DNA of 64,000 bases. It comes from Borrelia puertoricensis (GTDB lineage: Bacteria; Spirochaetota; Spirochaetia; Borreliales; Borreliaceae). Position 1 is the stretch's first letter. Each line of letters opens with the position of its first letter. Below, in pieces: positions 44,433 to 54,033 of the stretch. A program made the translations under genes and the position numbers. The notes below the pieces were generated by a model that made no database searches, was not told the DNA's origin, and saw nothing but the letters and a program-made list of their open reading frames with translations. Where the stretch lies: contig NZ_CP075379.1 in the NCBI RefSeq assembly GCF_023035875.1, positions 806,001 through 870,000 on the forward strand, given 5' to 3'.

Positions 44433-47012
44433 ATGAAAAAAGATGTTACGCCGATGATGAGGCAATATTTAAATATTAAAGATAAACATAAAGACGCTAT
44501 TCTGTTTTTCAGAGTAGGTAGTTTTTATGAAATGTTTTTTGATGATGCTCTTGAGGGAAGCAAGCTTTTAGGATTAACTTTGACTAAAAGAGAAAATGTT
44601 CCTATGTGTGGAGTACCTTGTCATGCAAGTAAAGAGTATGTAAAAAAATTGATTTTGCTTGATAAAAAGGTTGCAATTTGTGAGCAAGGATTGCAAACTG
44701 ATCCTAAAGGGCCTTTAGAGAGAGAAGTTGTTGAAGTTATAAGTCCTGGGGTTGTGATTGATGAAGATTTTTTGCAAGATGATATTAATAATTATTTGAT
44801 AGCTATTAGTGATTATAAAGATTATTATTCGTTTTCTTATATAGATTTGTCGACATCTAGACTTGGAATAATCTTTTATGAGGAAGATTTTTTAGAAAAG
44901 TTAAGACGGGATATTGAGAAATATTCTCCAAAAGAAATAATAGTTTCAGAGGGTTTTTATTATGAATATTTAGAAAAGCTTGCTCTCGATCGATTTTTAG
45001 TTAATAAAATTCCCTATTGGCATTTTGACAAAGAGATTGCCATGAAATCACTAAAAGAGCATTTTAATGTTCTTAGTTTGAGTGCTCTTGGGTTTAAAGA
45101 GGATGAGCCTTATTATATTTCATCTTTTTTAATAATAGATTATATAAAGAATAACTTGAAAAATTTATTAATCAATATTGACACAGTTCATATTAATAAT
45201 GATTCTGAATATATGTTTCTTGATGATGTTACTCAAATAAACCTTGAACTTGTTAAAAACAATAATGATTTAACATCCCGCTATTCTCTCTATTCAGTGT
45301 TAAATGATTGTAAAACTCCCATGGGAAAGAGACTTTTAAGAGAATATATATTAAATCCGCTTTTAGATATTGTTGCAATTAACAATAGATTGGCTCATGT
45401 AGAATTTTTAAACAATAATATTAATTTAAGTATAAAATTGAGAGATGTTCTTAGTAATATTTGGGATATTGAGAGAATAATCTCAAGACTTCAAATGAAA
45501 AAATATGTTAAAAAAGATTTTTTATTGATTAAGGAATCTTTGACAGCATTTTTTTTAGCAAAGAGGCTCTTTAATGAACATTCTTTTAGTTATTGGATAT
45601 TTGATGTTAATGATGAAAATAATATAAGAGAAATTTATTCTTTAATTGATTGCTCCATTTCAAAGGAGCCAGATGAGCTTATTCAACATGGGTATAATTT
45701 TGAGATTGATCGTTTAAGAGAGATGAAAAATAATGCAAGCAAGTATGTTGATGATTATCTTAATTTTGAGAGGGATTTTAGCAAAATTAGTAGCCTTAAA
45801 ATTAAGAGAATTAATGTTAGAGGTTTGTTTTTTGAGGTTACAAAGAGTTATTATGGACAAGTTCCATCTCATTTTGTAGAAAGTCAGACTTTAAATTCTG
45901 TTAAGAGATATAAAACTAACAAACTTATTGAACTTGAAAGGGATATTAATGATGCTGAGGATAATTTATTGGCTCTTGAGCAAGAAGTGTTTGATGATAT
46001 AGCTTCAAAAATTGTTAAGCATAGTGTGGTTATTAAAAAAATTGCTAAATTTTTTGCGTATGTTGATGTAGTCTCTAATTTTGCGTATTTGGCTAAAAAA
46101 AATGGATATGTAAGACCTTCTCTAACTAGCAATAAAGAAATTATTCTTGAGTGTTCTAGACATCCTGTTGTTGAACATTATATGAAGGGAGTGGAGGCTT
46201 TTACTAAGAATTCCGTAAAGATTGATAATGATAAGTATTTTTGTTTAATTACTGGCCCTAATATGGCAGGCAAATCGACTTATTTACGTCAGACTGCTTT
46301 AGTTGTTTTAATGGGACATATTGGTTCTTTTGTGCCTGCTGATCAGGCCATAATAGGAATTACAGATAAAATTTTTTGTCGAATTGGGGCAAGTGATAAT
46401 ATTTCCAAAGGTGAGTCTACATTTTTAGTAGAGATGAATGAAACGGCTAATATTTTAAGGAATGCAACTCACAATAGCTTGATAATTATGGATGAAGTTG
46501 GTAGGGGTACTAGTACTAATGATGGACTTGCTATTGCGTATTCAATTGTTGAATATATTTTAGAGCATATCCAATCTAGAAGTTTATTTGCAACCCATTT
46601 TCATGAGCTTTCAGCTATTAAGCATCATTCTTTTTTTAATCTTTCAATGAAAATTGAAAGACAAGGTGATGAACTTATTTTTTTAAGAGAGGTTGAAGAA
46701 AAACCTTCTCTTAATTCTTATGGGATTTATGTTGCTCGCATAGCAGGAATACCTTTAAAAGTTATTAAGAGGGCTAATGTTATTCTTAAAAGTTTAACTA
46801 GTCGAGAACATTTGTATGTGCCTGAATTTTTTACCTCAGCTTCTGTTATTAATGCTGGGGAAGAAGTGATGAAAGAAGATTTAAATTATGAAGTAGAACT
46901 TAATGATTACTTAGAACTTAAAAATTTTATTTCTAAAATAGATGTCAATAATATTACTCCTTTTCAAGCAATGAATTTATTAAGTGAAATAATTTTAAAG
47001 ACTAAGACATAA
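44433..47012 (+). CDS. mutS: DNA mismatch repair protein MutS
   Basis: The 859-residue MutS1 begins TPMMRQYLNIKDKHKDAILFFRVGSFYEMFFDDA, with the Phe-X-Glu mismatch-wedge motif (FYEMF). The ATPase domain has Walker A GPNMAGKST (608-616), the ST-rich loop DNISKGESTFLVEM, Walker B SLIIMDEVGRGTST and FATHFHEL. All domains are present. No ribosome binding site is visible before the ATG. Confidence 0.96.
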   Translation: MKKDVTPMMRQYLNIKDKHKDAILFFRVGSFYEMFFDDALEGSKLLGLTLTKRENVPMCGVPCHASKEYVKKLILLDKKVAICEQGLQTDPKGPLEREVVEVISPGVVIDEDFLQDDINNYLIAISDYKDYYSFSYIDLSTSRLGIIFYEEDFLEKLRRDIEKYSPKEIIVSEGFYYEYLEKLALDRFLVNKIPYWHFDKEIAMKSLKEHFNVLSLSALGFKEDEPYYISSFLIIDYIKNNLKNLLINIDTVHINNDSEYMFLDDVTQINLELVKNNNDLTSRYSLYSVLNDCKTPMGKRLLREYILNPLLDIVAINNRLAHVEFLNNNINLSIKLRDVLSNIWDIERIISRLQMKKYVKKDFLLIKESLTAFFLAKRLFNEHSFSYWIFDVNDENNIREIYSLIDCSISKEPDELIQHGYNFEIDRLREMKNNASKYVDDYLNFERDFSKISSLKIKRINVRGLFFEVTKSYYGQVPSHFVESQTLNSVKRYKTNKLIELERDINDAEDNLLALEQEVFDDIASKIVKHSVVIKKIAKFFAYVDVVSNFAYLAKKNGYVRPSLTSNKEIILECSRHPVVEHYMKGVEAFTKNSVKIDNDKYFCLITGPNMAGKSTYLRQTALVVLMGHIGSFVPADQAIIGITDKIFCRIGASDNISKGESTFLVEMNETANILRNATHNSLIIMDEVGRGTSTNDGLAIAYSIVEYILEHIQSRSLFATHFHELSAIKHHSFFNLSMKIERQGDELIFLREVEEKPSLNSYGIYVARIAGIPLKVIKRANVILKSLTSREHLYVPEFFTSASVINAGEEVMKEDLNYEVELNDYLELKNFISKIDVNNITPFQAMNLLSEIILKTKT

Positions 47013-47022
47013 GGGCATATAA

Positions 47023-47628
47023 GTGTGGAATTGGGGTGTTTTAAAAAGCATGTTTCTTCCCTTTTGTTCTTGTTGTCATAAAAATTATGTTTATTTAAAT
47101 GCTCTTTGCAAGGATTGTATTGAGTTTTTTCATTTCGATGTTAAGCTGAGAGATGATGTTTGGTATTTTTTTGATTATAAAAATGAATATAAGAACTTGG
47201 TTCTTACTTACAAGAGAGATGGACAGAGATTGCTTGGTCAGTTTTTTGCAAATGGGATTTTACATTTTTTGATGAGTATTGATTTTGACCTTGTTGTTAG
47301 TATTCCTTGTAGTTTTAAGAGAAAAATTTTTTATGGTTTTGATCATATGGAATATATTGGAAATTTGTTAAGTAATAGTGAAATAAATTATATCAATGTT
47401 TTTAGGCGAGGATTAGGCAAGAGTCAAAAGCTATTACGTGGAGATTTAAGGCATAGTAATTTGGAGAATAAAGTTAATTTAAAGTTGAGGTATAAAAATA
47501 TTAAGTTTAATAGGGTTGTACTTATTGATGATATTGTGACAACAGGAGCATCTATGACTTTTTGTAAAGATATTCTTATAAGACATGGGGCTTTAAGTGT
47601 GATAAAGCTGTCAATTGCTAGAGTTTAG
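47023..47628 (+). CDS. ComF-like phosphoribosyltransferase
   Basis: The 201-residue protein starts with a small zinc-binding region (FCSCCHK...ALCKDC; C15, C18, C29, C32). A PRTase fold follows, with the PRPP loop RVVLIDDIVTTGASMTF (about 163-179), RRGLGKSQKLLRGDLR, and AFAN-like and VSIPCS segments. ComF proteins assist DNA uptake in competent bacteria, but many non-competent bacteria carry them with unknown roles. The GTG start lies 10 nt after mutS, so they are co-transcribed. Confidence 0.85.
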   Translation: MWNWGVLKSMFLPFCSCCHKNYVYLNALCKDCIEFFHFDVKLRDDVWYFFDYKNEYKNLVLTYKRDGQRLLGQFFANGILHFLMSIDFDLVVSIPCSFKRKIFYGFDHMEYIGNLLSNSEINYINVFRRGLGKSQKLLRGDLRHSNLENKVNLKLRYKNIKFNRVVLIDDIVTTGASMTFCKDILIRHGALSVIKLSIARV

Positions 47629-47643
47629 TTGATTATTGTTTTC

Positions 47644-47672
47644 TTGACATTTATTGTCGTTAATGTTATTCT
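47644..47672 (+). promoter_or_regulatory. Promoter upstream of the rimP leader hairpin
   Basis: Consensus TTGACA (47644-47649) is followed after 17 nt by TATTCT (47667-47672, five of six matches). Transcription would begin near 47679, before the hairpin at 47697. It starts 16 nt after the comF stop codon. Confidence 0.65.
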
Positions 47673-47696
47673 TAGGTTGTATTGATTATTTTATTT

Positions 47697-47731
47697 AATA
47701 AGGTTCTTTTGAAAAGAGCCTTATTATTTTT
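47697..47731 (+). terminator. Intrinsic terminator or attenuator in the rimP-nusA leader
   Basis: AATAAGGTTCTTTT (47697-47710) and AAAAGAGCCTTATT (47712-47725) form a stem with one G-U pair, closing on a TTTGAAA-type loop. It is followed by ATTTTT (to 47731). The rimP binding site (AGGAA) and TTG start come immediately afterwards. Because a consensus promoter lies upstream, RNA polymerase must pass this hairpin to reach rimP-nusA-infB. It may also simply end mutS-comF transcripts. Confidence 0.68.
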
Positions 47732-47741
47732 AGGAATATGA

Positions 47742-48173
47742 TTGGTTAAAATTATTGATAATAGTGAAGTTTATAATTTAATAAAGAATATAACAGATCA
47801 ATTAGGAATTGAAATTATAGAAATTAATACTTTCAAGAAAAGAGATAAAGGGAGAATTCAAATAGTTCTTTATAAGGGTGATGATTTTGGAGTTGATACT
47901 CTTTGTGATTTACATAGAATGATTTTATTGAGTTTAGAAGTGGTTCTTAAATATAATTTTAGTTTAGAAATCTCTACGCCTGGGATAAATAGGAAAATTA
48001 AGAGTGATAGAGAGTTTAAAATTTTTGAGGGCAGGAAGATTAAGTTAATGTTAGGTAATGATTTTGAAGAAGGTCTTATCTTAAAAGCAGAGGCAGACGG
48101 TTTTATTTTTAAAACAGATACTAAGGAGATAAGAATTCTTTATAATAATGTTAAGAAGGCTAAATTATCGTGA
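47742..48173 (+). CDS. rimP: Ribosome maturation factor RimP
   Basis: The 143-residue protein helps assemble the 30S subunit. It shows [41 protein letters not shown] and [31 protein letters not shown], matching the two RimP domains. The start is TTG with AGGAA upstream. It is the first gene of rimP-nusA-infB-rbfA-truB, the usual bacterial order. The leader carries a terminator-like hairpin. Confidence 0.92.
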   Translation: MVKIIDNSEVYNLIKNITDQLGIEIIEINTFKKRDKGRIQIVLYKGDDFGVDTLCDLHRMILLSLEVVLKYNFSLEISTPGINRKIKSDREFKIFEGRKIKLMLGNDFEEGLILKAEADGFIFKTDTKEIRILYNNVKKAKLS

Positions 48174-48186
48174 AGGAGTCTTGGAT

Positions 48187-49635
48187 ATGATAAAGGGCAC
48201 TGGTCAAATGATTGCCAATATTGCTAATGAGCGAGGAATGAGCATAGATGCTATTCGAAAGACGGTGAGGGAATCTCTAATGATAGCTTATAAGAAGTAT
48301 TTTGGAACGAGTGAGAATGCTTTAATTAAGTTTGATGAGAATACTGGGGATTTGATAATTTATTCTAAAAAAAGGATTGTAGAGGAAGTTCAAGACAATA
48401 TACTTGAGATATTGAAAGATAATGCTCAAGAATGTGAAGTAATGGAAGATGGATATGCATATATTGAGATTGATCCAAAGATTTTTGATAGACTTTCAAT
48501 TCAAGTTGCTAAGCAGAGAACTAAGAGCGATTTGCAGGGAATCGAAGATAATGAACTTTATTTAGAATTTAAACACAAATTGCATAAAATTGTTATTGGG
48601 TATGTTCAGCAAAATAGAAATGGAGATCTTTATGTGAATCTTGGGAGTACAGATGGTGTTATTCCTAAAAAATATCAATCTCCAAGGGAAGTTTATGGGC
48701 TTAATGATAAAGTGCGAGTTCTTGTTTACAGTGTAAAAAAGGGAAAAAATGGAATAGAGGTAGTCTTATCAAGGACTCATCCTAAATTTATTGAAGAACT
48801 TCTTACTCTTGAGATTCCTGAGATTGAGGAAGGTCTTATTAAGATTCATAAGATAGTAAGAGATCCAGGTTATAGAACTAAGATTGCTGTTTATTCTGAG
48901 AAAGAAGAAATTGATCCTGTAGGTCCTTGTATTGGGCAAAAAGGTGTTAGGATTCAATCAATAATTAAGGAACTTGAAGGTGAGAAAATAGATATTATTC
49001 CTTATTCTAAGGATATTAAAGAATTTATTAGAGATGCCTTAACTCCTGCTAAAATAGATAATGTATATATTGTTGATGAGGATTTGCATAAAGCTTTGGT
49101 GGTTGTTAGCGATGAACAGCTCTCGCTTGCAATAGGTAAAATGGGACAGAATGTTAGACTTGCAAATAGACTGCTTGATTGGGCAATTGATGTTAAAACT
49201 AGTAATCAATTTGCGGAAATGAAAGCAAGTGGAGAGTTTAAACAAGATACTTTTGAAATGTTTGATAAAATTATTCAGGATAATGTTCCGGAAGATGAAT
49301 TTGAGGAAATAAACAAAATTAGTGAGCTTAAAGTTCTTGATAATGATATTGTTGATAAATTGATTGAAGCAGGTTTTGATGATATTGATAGTTTTTTGAA
49401 TGTTAGTGAGGAAAAGCTTTTTGAGTTAGGAATAGGTTATGAAAAGCAAGAAGAAATAAATAAGATACTAAAGGAAGGAATGGTAATAATTTCTAATGAT
49501 GATGATGGAGCTATTGAAGGCATGAAAGATGAAGAAGAGTTGCTTTGTCCTGAGTGTGGGGCTGTTATTAATGAAAATATGACTTTTTGTCCAGGTTGTA
49601 AGATAGGGCTTAGCTTTGAATTTGAAGAGGAGTAA
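48187..49635 (+). CDS. nusA: Transcription termination/antitermination factor NusA, with C-terminal zinc ribbon
   Basis: I place the start at the ATG at 48187, with AAGGAG 8 nt upstream; an in-frame ATG 13 codons earlier overlaps rimP. The 482-residue protein has the NusA N-terminal RNAP-binding domain (about 1-125), an S1 domain (about 135-200) and two KH domains (DPVGPCIGQKGVRIQSI; LAIGKMGQNVRLA). A helix-hairpin-helix-like segment covers about 380-430. The last 30 residues add a CPEC-x10-CPGC zinc ribbon (C454, C457, C468, C471), not part of the textbook NusA. It follows rimP by 13 nt. Confidence 0.95.
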   Translation: MIKGTGQMIANIANERGMSIDAIRKTVRESLMIAYKKYFGTSENALIKFDENTGDLIIYSKKRIVEEVQDNILEILKDNAQECEVMEDGYAYIEIDPKIFDRLSIQVAKQRTKSDLQGIEDNELYLEFKHKLHKIVIGYVQQNRNGDLYVNLGSTDGVIPKKYQSPREVYGLNDKVRVLVYSVKKGKNGIEVVLSRTHPKFIEELLTLEIPEIEEGLIKIHKIVRDPGYRTKIAVYSEKEEIDPVGPCIGQKGVRIQSIIKELEGEKIDIIPYSKDIKEFIRDALTPAKIDNVYIVDEDLHKALVVVSDEQLSLAIGKMGQNVRLANRLLDWAIDVKTSNQFAEMKASGEFKQDTFEMFDKIIQDNVPEDEFEEINKISELKVLDNDIVDKLIEAGFDDIDSFLNVSEEKLFELGIGYEKQEEINKILKEGMVIISNDDDGAIEGMKDEEELLCPECGAVINENMTFCPGCKIGLSFEFEEE

Positions 49636-49639
49636 TAGT

Positions 49640-52207
49640 TTGTCAGAAAGTATTGATGATGATCGCATTGAAGATGAAAAAAAAATTAAAGTTGTTAAAT
49701 TACGAAAGAAAGTAGTAAAGGTTGTAGCCCATACTGATAAAAGTTTAAATAAATCCAAAGATAATTTTGTGGACCTCTCAAATTCAAGAGGAAATCAGGA
49801 TTCTAATAGAGGATATTCTTATGGCAGTAAAGATAGGGGAGCTCGGACTTCTTCTTTAAATGTAGATAAGGATAATACTAGTGGCCAGCAGCAAGGTAAT
49901 AGGGGCTATTTCAATAGGAATAATGCTCATAATAGAGATAATAGAGGATATTCTTATGGTAGTAAAGATAGGGGGGGAGCTAGAACTTCTTCTTTAAATG
50001 TAGATAAGGATAATACTAGTAGTCAGCAACAAGGTAATAGGGGCTATTTCAATAGGAATAATGCTCATAATAGAGATAATAGAGGATATTCTTATGGTAG
50101 TAAAGATAGGGGGGGAGCTAGAACTTCTTCTTTAAATGTAGATAAGGATAATACTAGTAGTCAGCAACAAGGTAATAGAGGATATTTCAATAGAGTTAAT
50201 ACTCATAGTAGTAGTGGTTCTCAGACATTTAGACGAGTAATAAGAACTAAGGTTATCTCTAGTGTTGCAATTTCACCTTCTGATTCTGATAATAAGGGTC
50301 TTAATAGGAAACTTGGTGAGAAGAAGAAGCAGCAACAAGAAAGTCAAAAAGGTTACAAGAGGAAAAAGGAAGAAATTGAGAGCAAAACAATAGAACAAAA
50401 AGTGTTTGAGCAGCTTCAAAAAAAGAAGAAAGAAAATCTAGCGAATCCAATTCCTAAGTCGATTGATATTATGGGAACTATTACTGTTGCTGAACTTGCA
50501 AGGAAAATGAATTTAAAATCCTCAGATTTAATTGCTAAGTTGATGACTTTAGGTGTAATGGCAACTATTAATGAGAAAATTGATTCTGATACCGCTACTA
50601 TTTTGGTTGAAGAATATGGCTCTAAAGTTAATGTTGTGTCAATCTATGATGAAACAGTTATCGAAGCAGAAGAAGATGATGAGAGTAAGAGGGTTGCAAA
50701 ACCTCCTATTATTACAATAATGGGACATGTTGATCATGGAAAAACTAAGCTTCTATCAGTGTTGCAAAATATTGATATAAATCAAACAGAATTTGGAGGA
50801 ATTACACAACATATTGGTGCTTATACTATTAATTATAATGATCATGAAATAACATTTTTAGATACTCCAGGACATGAAGCTTTTACGATGATGAGGAGTC
50901 GAGGGGCACAGGTTACAGATATTGTTGTGCTTGTTGTTTCTGCTGTAGATGGAGTAATGCCGCAGACTGTTGAGGCTATTAATCATGCAAAGGACGCAAA
51001 AGTACCCATTATTGTTGCTATCAATAAGATTGATTTGCCAGATTCAAATTTGGATAGAATTAAACATCAGCTTTCAGAGTATGATTTAGTTCCTGAAGAT
51101 TGGGGTGGAAATACAATTTTTGTTGCAATTTCGGCTCTTAAAAATATTGGTATTACAGAACTTCTTGATATGATTATTCTGCAATCTGAAGTAATGTTAT
51201 TGAAGGCAAACCCAACTAAAAGGGCTATTGGTAGAGTACTTGATGCTAGAGTTGACTTAGGTAGAGGAGTAGTTTGTTCTGTGATAATTGAGGATGGAAC
51301 TCTTTCTATAGGAGATTCTTTTGTTGGAGGAGTCTATCATGGTAAAGTGAGAGCATTAATTAATGAGAGAGGAGTCGCTGTTAAGAGCGTTGGTCCTGCA
51401 AAAGCTGTTAATGTTTTGGGTTTTTCGTCAATTCCTCAGGCTGGTGATCCATTCCAGGTTACAAAAACAGAAAAAGAATCCAAATTAATTAGTTCTAAAA
51501 GACAAGATCTTAAAAAATATGAAGATGCTAAAAATGTAAAAAAAGTTACTGTGTCAAATCTTTATGATTCAATTAAGGATGGGGCACTTAAGGAACTTAA
51601 GATAATTTTAAAAGCGGATGTGCAGGGTTCTGTTGAGGCTTTAAAGCATTCTCTTGAAAAATTAACTAATAATGAGATTAGAGTAAGAGTTATCCATTCA
51701 TCAGTAGGAGCAATAACTGAGACTGATATTAGTTTTGCATCAGCAAGTGAAGCCATTATAATTGGTTTTCACGTACGCCCTGCAGCAAAAGCACAATTGT
51801 TAGCCGATCAAGAAAAAGTTGAAATTAGAAAATATAATATAATTTATGATGCAATTAATGATATTAAATCAGTTCTTGAAGGCATGTTAGAACCAGACAT
51901 TGAACAAAAATTTATTGGATTTGCTGAAGTCCGTGCTGTTTTTAATATTTCTAAGATAGGGGTAGTGGCTGGATGTTATGTTTCACAAGGATGCATAAAA
52001 CGGGATGCCGTAACTAATGTTATGAGAGAAGGATTCCAGGTGCATTCTGGTAAAATTTCTTCATTAAGGCGAGCTAAGGAAGATGTTAAAGAAGTTAATG
52101 CACAATATGAATGTGGAATTATGATTGATAATTATTTTGATATTAGGGAAGGAGATATAATTGAGGCATTTGAGATTAAAAAAGTGAAGAGACGCTTTGA
52201 ATCTTAA
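49640..52207 (+). CDS. infB: Translation initiation factor IF-2, with tandem-repeat N terminus
   Basis: IF-2 brings initiator tRNA to the ribosome. The start is TTG at 49640, with AGAGGAG 7 nt upstream; the frame continues upstream into nusA but has no binding site there. The 855-residue protein has a disordered N-terminal region with about 2.8 copies of a 46-residue repeat (about 56-186). The IF2N domain follows ([32 protein letters not shown]). The G domain has G1 GHVDHGKT (362-369), DTPGHEAF and NKID. IF-2 domains II-III and the C-terminal fMet-tRNA-binding domain complete the protein. Confidence 0.96.
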   Translation: MSESIDDDRIEDEKKIKVVKLRKKVVKVVAHTDKSLNKSKDNFVDLSNSRGNQDSNRGYSYGSKDRGARTSSLNVDKDNTSGQQQGNRGYFNRNNAHNRDNRGYSYGSKDRGGARTSSLNVDKDNTSSQQQGNRGYFNRNNAHNRDNRGYSYGSKDRGGARTSSLNVDKDNTSSQQQGNRGYFNRVNTHSSSGSQTFRRVIRTKVISSVAISPSDSDNKGLNRKLGEKKKQQQESQKGYKRKKEEIESKTIEQKVFEQLQKKKKENLANPIPKSIDIMGTITVAELARKMNLKSSDLIAKLMTLGVMATINEKIDSDTATILVEEYGSKVNVVSIYDETVIEAEEDDESKRVAKPPIITIMGHVDHGKTKLLSVLQNIDINQTEFGGITQHIGAYTINYNDHEITFLDTPGHEAFTMMRSRGAQVTDIVVLVVSAVDGVMPQTVEAINHAKDAKVPIIVAINKIDLPDSNLDRIKHQLSEYDLVPEDWGGNTIFVAISALKNIGITELLDMIILQSEVMLLKANPTKRAIGRVLDARVDLGRGVVCSVIIEDGTLSIGDSFVGGVYHGKVRALINERGVAVKSVGPAKAVNVLGFSSIPQAGDPFQVTKTEKESKLISSKRQDLKKYEDAKNVKKVTVSNLYDSIKDGALKELKIILKADVQGSVEALKHSLEKLTNNEIRVRVIHSSVGAITETDISFASASEAIIIGFHVRPAAKAQLLADQEKVEIRKYNIIYDAINDIKSVLEGMLEPDIEQKFIGFAEVRAVFNISKIGVVAGCYVSQGCIKRDAVTNVMREGFQVHSGKISSLRRAKEDVKEVNAQYECGIMIDNYFDIREGDIIEAFEIKKVKRRFES
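49805..50197 (+). repeat. In-frame 135/138-nt tandem repeats inside infB
   Basis: Three head-to-tail copies begin at 49805, 49940 and 50078 (spacing 135 then 138 nt, 45 and 46 codons). Copies 2 and 3 are identical over about the first 108 nt, then copy 3 diverges. Copy 1 lacks one glycine codon because it has G4 where copies 2 and 3 have G7 (49971-49977 and 50109-50115). The encoded unit is rich in Gly, Asn, Ser, Arg and Gln. Confidence 0.92.
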
Positions 52208-52231
52208 GCATCTGATTTATTGTTTTTATGT

Positions 52232-52594
52232 ATGGAAAAAGAGATAAGAAAGTCAAAACTTGAGAGTTTATTAGTTCAAGAGGTTAGTAATTTAATAGTA
52301 TCAAAAGGAATTAAAGATCCTAGGGTTCATGAATTTTTAACTGTTGTGAGAGTTGAAATTTCAAACGATTTGATAAATGCCAAGGTATTTATTGGTTCTA
52401 TTAAAGAAGGTGCATCGCTTGATAATGCTATTAAAGCATTAAATAATGCTAAGGGATTTGTTCAAAGAGAAATTGTTAAACGTATTAGAGTTAGAAATAC
52501 TCCAAAATTGAATTTTTTAAGAGATGATACTATTTCTAAGGCTTTTTATGTTAATAAGATAATTGAAAATTTAAGTTTTAGTGAAAAACAATAA
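52232..52594 (+). CDS. rbfA: Ribosome-binding factor A
   Basis: This 30S maturation factor has 120 residues: [53 protein letters not shown] and a C-terminal [27 protein letters not shown], a complete RbfA KH-like fold. The most likely start is the ATG at 52232 (MEKEIRKSK); an in-frame TTG lies four codons upstream. Neither has an obvious binding site, so translation may be coupled to infB, which ends 25 nt earlier. Confidence 0.92.
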   Translation: MEKEIRKSKLESLLVQEVSNLIVSKGIKDPRVHEFLTVVRVEISNDLINAKVFIGSIKEGASLDNAIKALNNAKGFVQREIVKRIRVRNTPKLNFLRDDTISKAFYVNKIIENLSFSEKQ

Positions 52595-52600
52595 AATTAA

Positions 52601-53446
52601 ATGAATGGGATTATTTTATTAAATAAAAGAATTGGAATAACGTCTTGTAATACCCTCTGTCCTTTAAAGAGATATTTTTCTACAAGTCGAGTTGGACATA
52701 CAGGTACTCTTGATAAGTTTGCAAGTGGTCTGTTGGTTGTTTTAGTTGGTAAGTACACTAAACTTTCAAATTATATTATATCTTTAGATAAAGAATATAT
52801 ATCAGAGTTTGAGTTTGGAATTGAAACTGATACTCTTGATCCTAATGGTAGAGTAGTAAATACTACAAATTATATTCCAAGTTTAGAGAAATTAACCCTT
52901 GGCATTAAGTCTTTATTAGGTGAGATTTATCAAATTCCACCTAAGTTTTCTTCAGTGCATGTTAAAGGAAAAAGAGCTTATAAGTTAGCTCTTAGTGGAG
53001 AGTCTTTCAATCTTAAGTCTAGGAAAGTCAATATATATGATATTCAGATCTTAAATTATAATGTTGATTCTCGTATTTTGAAGCTACGAATAAAATGCTC
53101 TAAGGGAACTTATGTTAGAGGTATAGCAAGAGATTTGGCATTGTCTTTGGGGTCATGTGCTTATGTTAAGAGCCTTGAGAGAATTAAGATTGGGGATTTT
53201 AGATTAGATAGTGCTTGTTTTTGCGAAGATTTTACTAGCAATTCTTTAATGAGTTTAGAATCTTTAGGGCTTTTTGAAAAATTTTATGTTGATAATAGTA
53301 TGATTAAGCTTGTCAAGAGTGGTGTTTATATCAATGTTATGATTAGTGTTGGTGAATTTAAGATTTTGAAGTCTAGCAATGAAGAGATATTAGCAGTAGT
53401 TTATGGCGTTGGTTTGAATAAATATAAATATGTTATTATTTTTTGA
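52601..53446 (+). CDS. truB: tRNA pseudouridine-55 synthase
   Basis: TruB makes pseudouridine 55 in the T arm of tRNAs. The 281-residue protein starts MNGIILLNKRIGITS. The catalytic motif GHTGTLDKFASGLLVV carries the nucleophilic Asp. YISEFEFGIETDTLDPNGRV and KCSKGTYVRGIARDLALSLGS are further family blocks. It is the last gene of the rimP operon and is separated from rpsO by a 307-nt gap. Confidence 0.95.
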   Translation: MNGIILLNKRIGITSCNTLCPLKRYFSTSRVGHTGTLDKFASGLLVVLVGKYTKLSNYIISLDKEYISEFEFGIETDTLDPNGRVVNTTNYIPSLEKLTLGIKSLLGEIYQIPPKFSSVHVKGKRAYKLALSGESFNLKSRKVNIYDIQILNYNVDSRILKLRIKCSKGTYVRGIARDLALSLGSCAYVKSLERIKIGDFRLDSACFCEDFTSNSLMSLESLGLFEKFYVDNSMIKLVKSGVYINVMISVGEFKILKSSNEEILAVVYGVGLNKYKYVIIF

Positions 53447-53753
53447 TAGTTGATTTTCGGGAAATAATTAGTAGTATAAGTCTTTTTAAGAATAAGACCA
53501 TTAGTTTTTATTGTAATACTTTTTACAAATAACATTAAAATAGAAAATTTTTTAAAGAGAGGGTTGATTATACTGAAATTACGATTGAGAATTAGCTTAA
53601 TTGATTTGATTGGTATTTTATGCAACTTGTTAAAAAAGTCTTCGGTTTGTTTTTGTTATTTGAATAAAAAAATATTATAATTTACTTTGAAGATTTAATT
53701 ATAGCAAAAAGGTCTATTTTAGGCTTTGTTATGATGGTATAGGAGTCACTTTT
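53447..53753. other. Gene-free interval between truB and rpsO
   Basis: This 307-nt interval has no credible gene. It holds the rpsO promoter at 53653-53681 and a roughly 65-nt rpsO leader. The leader can form a weak stem (TAGCAAA near 53701 with TTTGTTA near 53724), a possible site for S15 autoregulation that I cannot confirm. A 5-bp stem near 53479-53497 is too weak to call a truB terminator. Confidence 0.45.
53653..53681 (+). promoter_or_regulatory. Promoter of rpsO-pnp
   Basis: TTGTTA (53653-53658), a 17-nt spacer, then a perfect TATAAT (53676-53681). The start would be near 53688, giving a leader of about 65 nt before the rpsO ATG. Confidence 0.6.
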
Positions 53754-54020
53754 ATGGTTAGTAAAGAACAAAAACAAAAAATAATTACAGAGTTTGGTAA
53801 AAATCCAAATGATACAGGTTCAGTTGAAGTGCAAATAGCGTTAATTACAGATAGAATAAGGTATTTAACAGAGCATTTAAGGAGCAATAAAAAAGATTAT
53901 AGCTCTAAGAGAGGTTTATTAAAGTTGGTTGGGCAGAGAAGAAATTTGTTAAGATATTATCAGAAGAAAAATTTGGAAGCTTATAGAATCTTAATAGCTA
54001 AACTTGGACTTAGAAAGTAA
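53754..54020 (+). CDS. rpsO: 30S ribosomal protein S15
   Basis: The 88-residue protein ([56 protein letters not shown]) is a standard S15. It binds the central domain of 16S rRNA. TAGGAG lies upstream of the ATG. It is followed by pnp, the conserved rpsO-pnp pair. S15 autoregulation through its own leader is known in other bacteria. Confidence 0.97.
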   Translation: MVSKEQKQKIITEFGKNPNDTGSVEVQIALITDRIRYLTEHLRSNKKDYSSKRGLLKLVGQRRNLLRYYQKKNLEAYRILIAKLGLRK

Positions 54021-54033
54021 TAAGGGGTTAATT

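Noticed and set aside
49805-50197. Direct repeats that could suggest a CRISPR array
   Set aside because: The repeats are contiguous 135/138-nt in-frame units with no spacers, inside infB, and no cas genes are nearby.
53470-53510. Hairpin after truB as an intrinsic terminator
   Set aside because: Only a 5-bp stem with a 9-nt loop can form, and the T-rich stretch is displaced, so support is too weak.
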